NCBI GenBank assembly: GCA_035048815.1
Contig: JAUCBN010000023.1
Span: 2,177,501-2,241,500 of the forward strand
DNA: 64,000 nucleotides
Reading direction: 5' to 3'
Source of the DNA: Abelmoschus esculentus
Taxonomy: Eukaryota > Streptophyta > Magnoliopsida > Malvales > Malvaceae
Shown here: in pieces, positions 24,530-35,315 of the stretch
Layout of the letters: each line of letters starts with the position of its first letter
How positions within the stretch are numbered: the first letter of the stretch is position 1
Notes under the pieces: model-generated
Told to the model about the DNA's origin: nothing
Seen by the model: only the letters and a program-made list of their open reading frames with translations
The model's database searches: none
Program-made: the position numbers and the translations under genes

Positions 24530-27500
24530 ATGGCGAAATCGAGCGCGGACGACGCCGAGCTAAGACGAGCTTGCATGGCCGCCATCGAAGGCACCAAACA
24601 GAAGGTTGTGTTATCGATGCGCGTCATTAAAAGCCACGGGATGTGGAGCAAAGGTGGTGTTAGTAATGTTACTAGCAAACTGGGACCAATCCCAATGGCC
24701 ATGGGAGTAGGCCAAAAAAACATGGCGAAACCTAGAGTCATCGCTATCTGCAGTATGTCCTCTCTGTAATCTCATTGCTTTCCCATTTACTAGTATTTAG
24801 GATATAGAATTCATCATTTTCTTATTCTTCTTCTCTCTTGAAATTATATCGATTCTGCCGAATTATGTTAAATGTGATATTGTGCTACTGAACTAACTAT
24901 TATGGAAATGTGATTGTGCAAAACTGGTAGAACAAATCAAATTCAAGAATATTAGCTATGATTGGCCAAAAGGTTTTCGAATTAAACTAATATCAGTAGT
25001 TTTAAAGTGGAATGTGTTCTTTCATATTCATCCAAAGCTTTTTTATTTTGCTTGTTCTCATGTAGTCCTATGGTTTTTGCAGCTAAACAAAAAGGTCAGC
25101 GAACTAAAGCTTTTTTTCGAGTCATGAAGTATTCTACAGGAGGCGTTATTGAGGTACTTGTTCTTCTTATAGTCTTTAAGACAATGTGTGTCGCGACAAA
25201 CATGTCTTGTGCAGAGAGAATATCTTCGAGTTAATGGTTCTGTATTCAGGAACGGAACCAAGATTTGGAGTTGAGGGGGCAAAACATAAATGTTTAGGGG
25301 GAGGCAAATTCATAAAAAACAATTTTTAAAAGAATTTAAATAGGGGGACAAAAGTGAGAAAAAAATCGGGGTGGGGGGCGATTGCCCCTCCCCACCCCTC
25401 TTTAGCTTCGTCCCTGTCTATATTGAGTAAGCATTGGGCAGCTTACAACAGCTGAACTTTGAATGGTTTGTTTATAGGATTTGGTGGTAGTCTTGATTGT
25501 GTTTTTGGCTTTATCATGCTAAAATAGTTGATAATTGTTCGTCATACAAGGTTTATATGTTACTAGAATCAGTTTTCAGCTTACGATTATTCGTCTGTTT
25601 GCATCAGTGCTGAATCAAGAGTCTGATCAAGTGGGATAGAAGTATAGAACTTTGTTTAGTATTCCTATGGATCATATCTTTTTCTCTGTTCCACTGAAAA
25701 GTAAAGAATATTACATATCACAAAATTGAGCTAGCCATTTTTCTACCTTTTCACGTGAAACATGGAATCATTTATGAAACCACATTCACATTACTGAGTA
25801 GAGAATATTAGTAGAAGAAACATACAGCAAAATTCATTAAGTTCCAACACAAAGGCAAGGAACAGAGAATATTCTCACGTCTTCACATTCGCTTAACTTT
25901 CAAGCTCAAGTAATTAAATTTGAAGTGGGATTTTTTGAGATCATTACATATGTTTTTTTTTTTTGAAATTGTGCAGGCTGCTGAGTTATACAAGCTGAAG
26001 CATCTTTCGAAGGTGGAGGTTTGTTCTAGTGATCCTAGTGGATGTACTTTTACTTTGGTAAGCCCTTTCTTTTGTTCTCCTCTTTTGTTTATTTGAGTAA
26101 GAATATTCAGTTGAATTCTGTATGTTCTTCAATCTTTGTCCACTCCTGTTGGCCAAACACTGTTTAGTGACTAGGTCATTTAATGAAGCAATTGAGCTGA
26201 AGTAGAATATATTTTTACCTTGAACTTCTTTTCCATGCTTTCCCTTAGAGGTGACAATTTGGCAGTTCGGACTGGGTCATTTTAGCTTCTGGTCTTTTTA
26301 GGTTCGAGTCATTTTGGTTTTGGCCTCTTTTGGCATTGGTTCTTTTTTAGTTTAGATCAGATGTAATCTTTTCTACATAATTTAAATTTTCAATCCAGAA
26401 ACAAGATATTTTTGTTCTTTTATGAGCTTTTATATAATATGACAAATTTTTTATAGTATTTGTATATTAACCTCAATATTTTTTTATCACAAACAATGAT
26501 ATACATTAATTTGTTAGTAGTTGATTATAAAACAATGGATTTTTTTTTTCTAATATTCAACTTGTAAATACATTATTATTTATATATTACACACATTCTC
26601 TCTGCATGGGATTTTTTTTCTTCAGCGTCTAACTGAATTTCTTATAGGGATTTGATAACCTTAGAAGTCAAAGTGTTGCTCTTGCTCCACCTCAGTGGAC
26701 TATGCGCAACTGTGACGACAGGTGAATTGAAATAGCTATGGACTGAAGATCTCACCTTTCTTGTTGGGATGTTTTTCTGCTCATTTTACAGTCCTTTACT
26801 CTAACAAAACTAGCACATATCTGCTTTTCTTAATTGTTCATCTAACAATTGGCTGTTTTTACTTGTTACCTATAATTATTTATTTCTATACCCTTCAATA
26901 CTTTTGCAGGAACCGTATGTTAGTATGTATCATAAACATCTGCAGAGATGTACTTGGTCGTGTTCCCAAAGTTGTTGGTATAGACATCGTGGAGATGGCT
27001 CTTTGGGCTAAGGTGAATTTGATGACATTATTTGAGTATTTCACTGTTGAATTGATACTAAATCATTTCTTTATGCAAACTATAGATTGCTTCAAACTCA
27101 GAGAAAACTGTAATTATGCAGAATGTAATATAAAATTTTAGTTGTTGATGCCTAGTGGCCAAACTTAAGGATATTTTAAATTATTGGTCCTTCAGGATTG
27201 GTGGTCATTCTCAGGGATATAATTCCTAAGTGTCAGATTCTGATTTTGCTTATAATTTTAAGTAGTTTAAATCTCCTCTAAAATTTAAGAAATCATATTT
27301 CAATTTATTTATCTTTTCTTATCTTTGACTTGCATATCGTATCTAGGAAAATACAGCCTCGGTCACTGATAAAAAGAATCAGCAAGATGGTCCAAATCCA
27401 TTTGCAGCAGCAGAAGGAGACTTTAAGGTGACTGTTGAAAAAGAACTTGTCTCTCAAGCTGAGGAAGAAGACGTGGAGGCTCTTCTGGGCACGTATGTTG

Positions 27501-30500
27501 TTCCTTTGCACTCTTCTATGGTTCTCCAGTGAAAGTCAGATGTTCTTCACTCCTAACCAAGTGCACAGATACCATTTCAAACTATGAATGATAGCTGTTG
27601 AAAAATGAGAATGACATAAGAAATGGAACATACTTGTGTTCATTTCTTTGAAGCTGATGTAGAAGTGTTTATATATTGTTTTTAACTGATAAAAGAAACG
27701 TGTGCATGTTCTTTTTTCTGGGAAGGGGGGAAGTGATATCAACCCGTTTTTGAAATTAGTGCCAAAAGGTTTGAAATGGTTCTTGTGGTCATAGTTCCTT
27801 GGTAGTCTATGATTCTTCTGTTTCTTATCCATCTGTTTCATTTGCAGAATTGATATGTAATCTACTGTATATTGTTCTATCATTTTTTACATATATATTT
27901 GTGTTTGGTTTGTAAATGTTGAAGCGCCTTAATCCTGTCCCGATGTATTTGATTGTAACATGGTAAACAGCTATGTCATGGGCATTTGTGAAGCAGAAGC
28001 ATTTTCTGAACGGCTGAAGCGGGAGCTTCTTGCTCTGGAAGCCGCAAATGTACATGCTATTTTGGAAACTGAACCTCTAGTGGATAAGGTATTTTCTTCA
28101 AGTTTTTCTTTGTGATTGTGTTTTCCTTTAGTTTTCCTCAAATCTTACTGGCACTATGTTGGGAACGTTAAAATCAATGGCCTGCATTACTCAGTGCTTA
28201 GCTGTGCTGGTCTAGTTCCATCCCCCTATGCATTAGATAATCAAGCAGATTTACTAGGTAATCTATTAAGTCTTCTTTTTCCCCCATTCTGGATGTACTC
28301 AGGTTCACCATTTCTCCTCCCCGACTAGTAGCCAGTCCTCTCTTAAACTGCGAGTTATGTTTTTCTACTTCCAAATAGTTCCGATGAAGATGTTATGCAC
28401 GAGGAGCCTCTATTTATATCTTTCCTTCCCTCATGACTATTATGATTGCTTTATGTTTATAGGATATTATTTGTTTTTTCATATGAAAATTCCTAATTAG
28501 TCTTGCTGTTGCCGATGTTCACGCCTCTTAGCTGAATGCATCCTATCCCCTAAGCTAACTGTTCTGTTCCCGATTATTCAGGTACTGCAAGGGCTTGAGG
28601 TAGCATTAAATATTGTTGATGACATGGATGATTGGTTGGGCATCTTCAACATTAAACTACGCCATATGAGAGAAGATATTAAGGCGGTAGGGAACCTTTT
28701 TTCAACAGTGTTAATATGTAGGATCCTGTCTTCTTCCTGTCTAGTCGGTCACTATTTCATAATTTATATGATTCAAGTTAGCTGTTAATCCCCTCGTCAA
28801 AGTAAAAAATGAAGATACAAACTATATACTATTGACTTGAAATTGTAACTTGACTTCTTAGTGTGTAACTTGTTTTCACAATATACCAGATAGAAACCCG
28901 CAACAACAAGTTAGAGATGCAATCTGTAAATAATAAAGCACTCATTGAAGTACTTGATAAACTCGTTGAACGGTTCCATATCCATCCTGAGGTATGTTTA
29001 TCTGTTTCTGTATTTTTTTAGACTTTAGTGAAGGCATGTAGCTTGATTCTCCTGACAATTTTATTATTGGTTGTAGTATACAGCATGTCTGACAGGAGGC
29101 GAGTTTGATGAGGCTAGCATACCAAAATATGTTGAAGCATGTGAGTGGTTAACCGGTGCTTTACGTGGCCTTGAAGTACCTAGCCTGGATTCTACTTATG
29201 CCCACATGCGATCTGTATGGACTCCCTTCTTTCATTTCCTACAGTTTCTATAGTTCTGTAGTTAATCAAATTATCCAGTGATTATATGGAAGAGGACTAG
29301 CTTAACACATTCTGCTTCCTTGGATGTTCACTTAAACTTGTAGCTTTCTATAACGTTTACTCAGTTACATTGCTATGGATTAGTATTTCTACAGGATCTG
29401 GATTTATTTGGTCTTTAAGGGGAAAAACAGCTCTCTGTTTGTTGTGCCTATATTTTAGGTTAGAGAGAAGCGGGCAGAACTTGGATTACTAAGAGCTACA
29501 TTTGTCTGTAGAGCTTCTGAGTTCTTGAGAAACTACTTTTCCACTTTGGTGGATTTTATGATGAATGACAAAAACTATTTCTCTCAGGTATTTCTTTCAT
29601 GTTATTTCGGCTTGATGATAAGTATCAACAATTTCCTAAACAACATTCACCTGTTTGATTTTGACAGCGAGGACAGTTGAAGAGGCCTGATCATGCTGAA
29701 TTACGGTATAAATGCAGGACGTTTGCCCGCCTTATGCAACATTTGAAGGTCAAATCGCAGATCATGTCTAGCTCTGTAGTATTGTATTTCAATTATTTTA
29801 ATATTTTTGTCATTGCTCATTCTCAGAATCTTGATAGAGAATGCTTGGGTCATTTGAGGAAAGCTTATTGTGCCTCCCTTAACTTACTTCTACGCCGAGA
29901 GGTAGGATTTCAAAATGAAATATTCAGTTATCTAGAGAAGAAATGCCTCATTCGAACTTTATGTCGGCTACAGTGCTTGATAAATAAATAAAATTCTGTT
30001 TAGGCTCGGGAATTTGCCACTGAACTTCGTGCTAGTGCAAAAATCTCAAAACCTCCTCCTAATTGGCTGGAAGCTCCCACTGGTGGCAGTCAAAGTGGGA
30101 ATAGTGTAGACACTTCTGCAGTTGCTGATGCTTATGCCAAAATGCTGACTGTTTTTGTTCCACTACTCGTAGACGAGGTTATATCCCTTCTAAATAAGGT
30201 TACAAGTAGGGACGGATGTAGGGTTTTATGTTAGGGGGAGAACCTATAAAATTCCAAGGGGAAGCGAACTTATAAAATTTTTAAGGGGACGAAAATGGAC
30301 TTTTAATATAAAATACATAGAAAATTTCTAAAATAATTCTAAATATATATGAATTTCAATATTTTAGGGGGCAATTGCTCCCTCTAGGTCCATCCCTGGT
30401 TACAAGCATTCTTAGGTTTTAGATTTTTTAAATTTAGTTCCTTCATGGCTCAAACTGCAGAGTTCTTTCTTTGCACATTTCATGTGCTTTGATGTTCCTG

Positions 30501-33449
30501 GGCTTGTTCCCCCAGAAGCCGATGGCGATGGTAATGAGAGTGGATCAGAAGATGATGAAGATGATACCAATGATGATGGTCAGGGAACTAACATTAATGG
30601 TATTATTTCTCTTGTTCCCTTATAGTTTGTGGTAATTTATCTCCTTTCCTAATAGTGAGAATTCTCACCAATGGGATCTATTTTATTTTGCTAGGTAAAA
30701 CTTCTCCAAATTTGCAAGCATTAAATGAATCACTACAGGATTTGCTTGATGGAATTCAAGTACGTAACTATATTAGTCATTTTTAGATAGATTTTATGTT
30801 GCTTCTTGTTATGTTATTTGTTTTCTGGAACCAGAATTACATTTTAAATTATGAGCGTCTTCCCAAGTTTTGATACTTTTATTTTGTTAATGCTCAGTGT
30901 TTTCAGTTGTTGGTATGTTCTTATTCTTTAGTTCATAGTGGTTCTTCTCTTGTTTTTGATTCCTTATGGTGTTGCATAGTAGCACTCCCTCTTTAACAAT
31001 CTCAATTTCCAGTTTTTTCTGGATTACAGGAAGACTTTTATGTTCTAGTTGATTGGGCTTACAAGATCGATCCTTTACGTTGCATATCCTTGCATGGGAT
31101 AACAGAGCGCTATCTATCTAGCCAGAAATCTGATGCAGCAGGATTTGTACGTCTCCTTCTTGGTGACCTGGAATCAAAGATTTCAATGCAGTTCAACCGG
31201 GTATATTTATATGGGAGCTGACAATTCTATGATCCTTAGCATTTATGAATCTAACATGCTTAAACTGCAACTATATTTGTAGTTTGTTGATGAGGGTTGC
31301 CATCAAATTGAGAGAAGTGAGCGTAGTGCGCGACTGATTGGGGTCTTACCATACATCCCTCGGTAAAGTGAATGCTTTTGTGAGAATTCAGAGATTGCAA
31401 GTTTGCATCCAAAGCCGAAAAAACAGCATATGGAAAATAAAATGAAAATGATACAATAGGTTTCAATTAATGGTTTAAAATTTTTCTACTTTCTGAGGCA
31501 TATATTATCAATATGAGGTTTTATTTTCAAAATAGCTAGGTTTAGTGTCCTTACACAATGCTTTTTTATTTACTTGCTCACAGGTTTGCACCTTGATTTT
31601 AAACAGTTCATATGTTCTTATGCGCAGCTTTGCAACTGTAGCCACCCGCATGGAACAGTACATCCAGGGACAATCTAGGGACTTGGTTGATCTAGCATAC
31701 ACCAAATTTGTAAGTGAGCTCGTGATGGACAATACAATTTTCTTACATCATGGTAAGACTTAAACATGTACTGAAGTCTGGTTTTGCTACTAATCAGCAA
31801 ACCGTCGCATGAAATAGAGTGATAAGTAGTCACCTTCCTTGTATTTATGGTCTACCTTTCTGGGTTTCTTGGAACGGACTGAACATACTTATAAAAATAG
31901 GCCACCTAATCTTGCATTTGTTCGGGCCTTGCACAAGTTGTGGGACTAATTCCTCCACCTCAAGACCGTCCTTGTTTAGTGGTGAGTACAAGGATTCTTA
32001 GTGTGGCGAAACAACTCAGTATTTTGAGTGTGGCGGTGGATTCTTATCATTTAAAGTTCTAAGTCTTTATTTCTTTTGATTTCCTTGTTTTGTTGGTTCT
32101 TTTGGTTACCTTTCAACCGATTTTCTAGTGTTTCCTAAGCACGGCAATTTGGCTTGTTTGTTATCCTAGGCCTAGCTTTTATTTATAAGATTAATCCTTT
32201 CATATTGAGGTGCCAAATTGGCTCCTTTTTTTATATTCTATGCTATATCTTCTGAATATGCCTCTTTGTCACAGAAAAAATGTTCACATAGCAAATATTG
32301 TTGGCAGGTCAGCGTTATGTTTGTGACTCTTGAAAAACTTGCACAAACTGAACCGAAGTATGCTGAAGTATTTCTTTTAGAAAACTACGCTGCATTTCAG
32401 AATAGGTCTAGATCTTCTTTCCTTCCACCCTCCTATGATCCACTGGATATAATCTCTCTTGTTTCCTATATGTCGATCATCTTTTCCTCTCCATTCATGT
32501 TACAGCCTATATGACCTGGCCAATGTTGTGCCGACTTTAGCCAAATTTTATCACCAAGCAAGTGAAGCATATGAACAAGCATGTCAACGTCATCTCAGCA
32601 TGATAATATACTTTGTAAGTGACACACTTTGGTGCCTTTTTCTTTGTTTATCCATCACTGTTAATCAGTGATATTAAGTAGTTGAGGAAATACAGATAAA
32701 ACTCTTTACATTATCACTCGGTCTTCAAAATTGTTCCATCTTTGCAGCAATTTGAACGGCTTTTCATGTTTGCTAAAAGGATTGAGGATTTAATGTTTAC
32801 CATTTCACCAGAAGAGGTTAGCATGCTAATGATAGTACTTTGCTAATTCTAAATTTACAGAACAAGGCTCGATGTGGACGTTATTCACACCCCACCCCCT
32901 CTTTAGACATGGCCAGAATCCTTGTTAAAATTTGAATATGAAATTAGTGGCAATATTTTTCTTAAGACTTTTGTTACTTGCTAACAAATGACTTATTTTG
33001 TCCTTCACAAATTTCAGATACCTTTCCAGCTTGGCTTGTCTAAAATGGATCTCCGGAAGGTGTTAAAATCCAGTTTATCCGGGGTGAGTTGATCATCGAT
33101 TTTACGAACACATCGATCCTGGTTTACAATGATGAATTCCATACCTTGTCTTTACCAGGTTGACAAGTCTATTGCTGCCATGTATAAGAAGTTGCAGAAG
33201 AACTTAACATCCGAGGAACTGTTACCGTCTTTGTGGGACAAGTGCAAGGTAAGCTAACCTATTCAAAGTGTTGTTGGGGCAAAAGGAGTAAGTTTCCTAG
33301 GTGTTTCTTACTCGTTTTGTACCTCTCCAATTTTACAGAAGGAGTTTCTGGACAAGTATGATAGCTTTGCACAACTCTGTGCTAAAATTTACCCCACGGA
33401 AACCATCCCGGCGGTGAATGAAATGAGAGATCTCCTTGCTGCCATGTAA
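24530..33449 (+). CDS. SEC3A: Exocyst complex subunit SEC3A
   Basis: Twenty-five exons sum to 2700 bases and 899 residues, close to the family's about 890. Exon starts are 24530, 25083, 25977, 26648, 26910, 27347, 27971, 28582, 28890, 29077, 29459, 29668, 29827, 30004, 30461, 30695, 31030, 31283, 31628, 32308, 32506, 32748, 33018, 33159 and 33339. The protein starts MAKSSADDAELRRAC and ends MRDLLAAM. Family landmarks are CTFTLGFDNLRSQSV and QWTMRN in the N-terminal cryptic PH domain, a coiled-coil region (about 200-300), RPDHAELRYKCRTFARL, an acidic linker, and AFQNSLYDLANVVPTLAKFY in the helical C-terminus. SEC3 tethers secretory vesicles to the plasma membrane and marks exocytosis sites. 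This copy has an insertion of about 18 residues near position 43 and many substitutions, so it may be a diverged paralogue. Introns 2 and 14 each contain a hAT-like MITE. Confidence 0.93.
25247..25416. mobile_element. hAT-like MITE in SEC3A intron 2
   Basis: It opens CAGGAACGGAACCAAGATTT and closes TTAGCTTCGTCCCTG, which are imperfect inverted repeats. The flanks TCTGTATT (25239-25246) and TCTATATT (25417-25424) match at 7 of 8 bases, consistent with a hAT target duplication. The inside carries GGGGGCAAA and ATTGCCCCTCC motifs shared with the element in intron 14. Confidence 0.75.
30207..30398. mobile_element. hAT-like MITE in SEC3A intron 14
   Basis: It opens TAGGGACGGATGTAGGG and closes CTAGGTCCATCCCTG. 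It is flanked by perfect 8-bp duplications, GTTACAAG, at 30199-30206 and 30399-30406. It shares the GGGGGCAATTGCTCCC block and termini with the intron 2 element, so the two are related insertions in one gene. Confidence 0.85.
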
Positions 33450-33739
33450 GGGGAGAGCATGTTTCTGCAGGTCATAATCTTGTTCAGTTGTTCTTTCTTT
33501 TTCTTTTTGGTTCTATTTGCTGAAAAAAAAACAGGGATGCAATTACTTCATCCATGGTTTGAAGCTGTTGTTGCAGTTTGAGGTTTGTTGTGGTCTTAAG
33601 AAGAAAAAAAAGGGAAAAAAGCATTGGAGATTATTTTTCCGATTTTTCCTATAATCGGATCGAATTAGAGATGATTTAATTTTTAATTTTTATATAATTT
33701 AAATATTTTTTATTGATAATTTAATTTTACATTATAATT

Positions 33740-34320
33740 TTTTAAATAGTTGTACCTTTATAAGATGAATCTTATAAAGATCGACAAACGGTCGGGTCCC
33801 TGCCGGAATGTGGTAGTCGCTAACTGTGCTGTCTTCCATGTGTCCGGCAGGATATAAACACAGTGTTTCCTTGACTAAGTTGTTGATGTCTGATTCTTCT
33901 ACCAGTCTGTCTTTCCCGACATGAACATTTAGTTGTTGTTGCAACTTTCTCAGTTCATCCCTGTTGTTGAGTAGAAGAGACAAGGCCCATGTCAGTGTCA
34001 CCATTGTTGTATCTGAAGATGCTAAGATCATAGCCTCTGCAGCTCGGACCGTATTTGTCAGCCATTTGGCTTAGGATTATGTAGGGAGGTTTGGGTCCTC
34101 TTAGGAGGTGGAGATGGCCGATAACAGGCCATGAAATGATGAAATTCCCAGCTTCCGGTCTTCCCTCCTCCTGTTCATGACCTTCCAAGTGTTCTTCCAT
34201 ATCCATACAAGTGAGAAAAGAAAGATTGGCAAAGCAAAAATGGTTGAAATTGATGACAAAAAAAAAAATGAAACACGTCCATAGATAGAACCAGCGCTAG
34301 AGACGAATTTAGACAAAAAG
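33740..34320 (-). pseudogene. CYP82-like cytochrome P450 pseudogene
   Basis: On the minus strand an N-terminal hydrophobic anchor (IFALPIFLFSLVWIWKN) is followed, after a frameshift, by PVIGHLHLLRGPKPPY and MADKYGP, the start of a CYP82-type P450. The sequence then jumps straight to the I-helix (AMILASSDTTMVTLTWALSLLL) and KETLCLYPAG. The stretch between, normally over 200 residues, is missing. The ExxR arginine is changed (ETLC). The frame ends after IPAGTRPFVDLYKI, before any haem-binding Cys loop. It cannot make a working P450. It lies just upstream of the LTR element, about 290 bp away. Confidence 0.85.
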
Positions 34321-34786
34321 AATATAATATAGTGTGTTAAAGGTTCAATAGTTTTTTTTTTATGCTCTTCCAGTTTTTAAGGTTTTGACCTAATTATAAT
34401 TTGGATCGACTCACGTCGTACATCTAATTTTGATGGACGAGTCTCTCAACATTAATTTTTTGTATACATAATACTTCAAACTCGAGACTTGCTTAAGCAG
34501 ACTAAATTGTTTACTTCAAACCCAAAAACTTGTGGTGACCAACACAAACCAAACGAGAAACATCTTCATCCTTCGATTCTCTAAATCAATTCTTCTTTAT
34601 GAGCAGCCTATTGTCACGTCTCGCCACCAAGCACCGAGGCTAACCGAGCACCCTTGGGCGGATCCAAGGCACGCATGCATCAAAAGAGATGCTAGATTGG
34701 CCAAGTAAGGCCAATCCATGTTCTCACAAAGTCCAACCGAGGTTCTAGCCATCCTTGGGCCATTTTGTAGCAAGCCAAGCACCAAA

Positions 34787-35001
34787 GAAGGTACTAGAAA
34801 GAACTAGGACGGCCCAGTATATGTCACATTGTTCTAGAAAGGTCCGGGACGTTCTACACAAGTCCAGACTCACCCGGGAGGACCCAGAAGGCTCGGGAAA
34901 GTTCGGGACTACTCCGGAAGACCTTGGAGTTCTCTAGAACCCTTTAGATACATGTAGATATGTATACATAGGTGTAGAGTTCTCTAGAACCATGTAGGTC
35001 T
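34787..35001 (+). promoter_or_regulatory. Phased heat-shock-element-like array in the 5' LTR
   Basis: Read in steps of five from 34787, pentamers beginning TTC/CTC alternate with pentamers beginning GAA/GAN in one unbroken register. Examples are TTCTA then GAAAG at 34832, and CTCGG, GAAAG, TTCGG, GACTA at 34892-34911, continuing CTCCG, GAAGA and on to CTCTA, GAACC at 34932-34941 and again at 34982-34991. I count seven TTC/CTC and at least seven GAA units in phase. The heat-shock-factor site is alternating nTTCn/nGAAn pentamers, so this is a strong candidate for heat-driven transcription. It lies 80-290 bp before the TATA box. Binding is inferred, not shown. Confidence 0.55.
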
Positions 35002-35078
35002 TAGGAGATATTTTGGGAGGCAACACATGAGCCGTCCGATCAAGTAAATCTCAACCGTCCATTTAGGAGGAGGGAGCC

Positions 35079-35087
35079 TATAAATAG
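35079..35087 (+). promoter_or_regulatory. TATA box of the 5' LTR
   Basis: TATAAATAG follows GGGAGCC, and the transcription start would be about 30 bases downstream. The same site occurs at 37869-37877 in the 3' LTR. Confidence 0.75.
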
Positions 35088-35303
35088 GGTCACTCCCTTC
35101 ATTTTGTACACGGCCTGAGAAGTTTAGCATACTTGTAAACATCCTCTTAAGCTTAATACCAAAGCTTCCTTTCAAATTCCTTTACCTTCTCTTGTCTTTC
35201 TTTTGTCAAGCCACAAGGTTGCATGTAAACAAGGCTTGCTAACATAGCTCGAGATTGTTAGCGCCGCATGGATCAAGTTTGAGAGAATTAAGTCCGTGAC
35301 AGT

Positions 35304-35315
35304 TGGTATCAGAGC
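35304..35315 (+). other. Primer-binding site (tRNA-iMet type)
   Basis: TGGTATCAGAGC lies two bases after the 5' LTR. It matches the usual complement of the 3' end of plant initiator tRNA-Met, the common primer of plant LTR retrotransposons. Confidence 0.88.

Larger units (their letters stand above)
34612..35301 (+). repeat. 5' LTR
   Basis: It starts TGTCACGTCTCGCC and ends AAGTCCGTGACA, so a short inverted TGTCACG/CGTGACA pair closes the ends. It holds the phased pentamer array and a TATA box listed below. Compared with the other LTR there are 15 differences and no indels. Confidence 0.95.

Noticed and set aside
34597..34785. Short antisense frames repeated in both LTRs (also 37387-37575)
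   Set aside because: They recur only because the LTRs are duplicated. No start context or homology supports a gene.
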